From Lentisphaerae bacterium GWF2_49_21 (GTDB lineage Bacteria > Verrucomicrobiota > Lentisphaeria > Victivallales > GWF2-50-93), in assembly GCA_001804805.1 (NCBI GenBank), contig MHBH01000062.1, forward strand, positions 1 to 64,000: a stretch of DNA of 64,000 nucleotides. The letters run 5' to 3'. Under the pieces are notes generated by a model. That model saw nothing but the letters and a program-made list of their open reading frames with translations. It did not search any database and had not been told where the DNA came from. Positions within the stretch are counted from its first letter, which is position 1; each line of letters starts with the position of its first letter. This document shows positions 63,998-64,000 of the stretch, piece after piece. A program made the position numbers and the translations under genes.

Positions 63998-64000
63998 ACC

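Overview
The window looks like a Gram-negative bacterial genome of intermediate GC content, with lipoproteins, an apolipoprotein N-acyltransferase (lnt) relic, periplasmic chaperones and HtrA-type proteases. The genes do not fix the phylum. The many PVC-like features (REC-kinase fusion, DUF5060 glycoside hydrolase, multiple SPFH genes, IS4 elements) suggest a Lentisphaerota, Kiritimatiellota or Omnitrophota-like lineage, but this is a weak inference.

Region 1 (0.1-11.8 kb) is a signalling and stress block on the plus strand. It holds a receiver-Ser/Thr kinase fusion, a small lipoprotein, a CBM48 membrane protein, CsbD, transaldolase, a receiver-HD-GYP protein, an AI-2E family permease and a run of very small envelope proteins (LEA-like repeats, DUF3309, DUF883, YqjE-like, two paralogous lipoproteins). 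It ends with a secreted trypsin-like protease. Three transcription units here share an unusual promoter: two copies of GTAGG-N5-ACCCCAT at a 23-bp period, placed 22 bp before a TATnnT box. They look like one stress regulon.

Region 2 (12-17.7 kb) is a mobile, plasmid-derived segment. It starts near a palindrome fused to a tRNA-Ser 3' end remnant, then has divergent regulators with a three-repeat operator, small DNA-binding proteins, a replication initiator and an iteron array bounded by inverted repeats. It continues with a truncated group II intron, a truncated IS4 transposase and a 274-bp MITE with a perfect 6-bp target duplication.

Region 3 (18-40.7 kb) is the most striking part: two separate SPFH (HflK/HflC-like) operons, each with three SPFH genes. 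In each, the first SPFH gene carries an extra polytopic membrane domain, and each cluster has a metal-type P1B ATPase. In the plus-strand cluster the first SPFH protein is fused to a cation diffusion facilitator core. That cluster also includes two parvulin-type chaperones (one with a Cys/His-rich loop), three tiny membrane proteins, a CBM48 protein and an HtrA protease. An ABC-2 exporter with a large TPR-like partner lies between the clusters. I infer a membrane-microdomain system coupling heavy-metal transport to envelope protein quality control.

Region 4 (41-52.3 kb) holds a DUF5060 glycoside hydrolase, an intact IS4 element beside a 104-bp duplication, a twice-frameshifted lnt, an M16 peptidase, a conserved small protein, a second group II intron fragment and a frameshifted transposase.

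Region 5 (52.9-64 kb) is a mobilisation and defence island: a nucleotidyltransferase pair, a Fic protein, a relaxase and a VirD4-type coupling protein with accessory genes, an AbiEi/AbiEii pair, a decayed AlbA-type regulator and a type I restriction HsdM that ends just inside the window. The replication module of region 2 and the mobilisation module here may come from one integrated plasmid.
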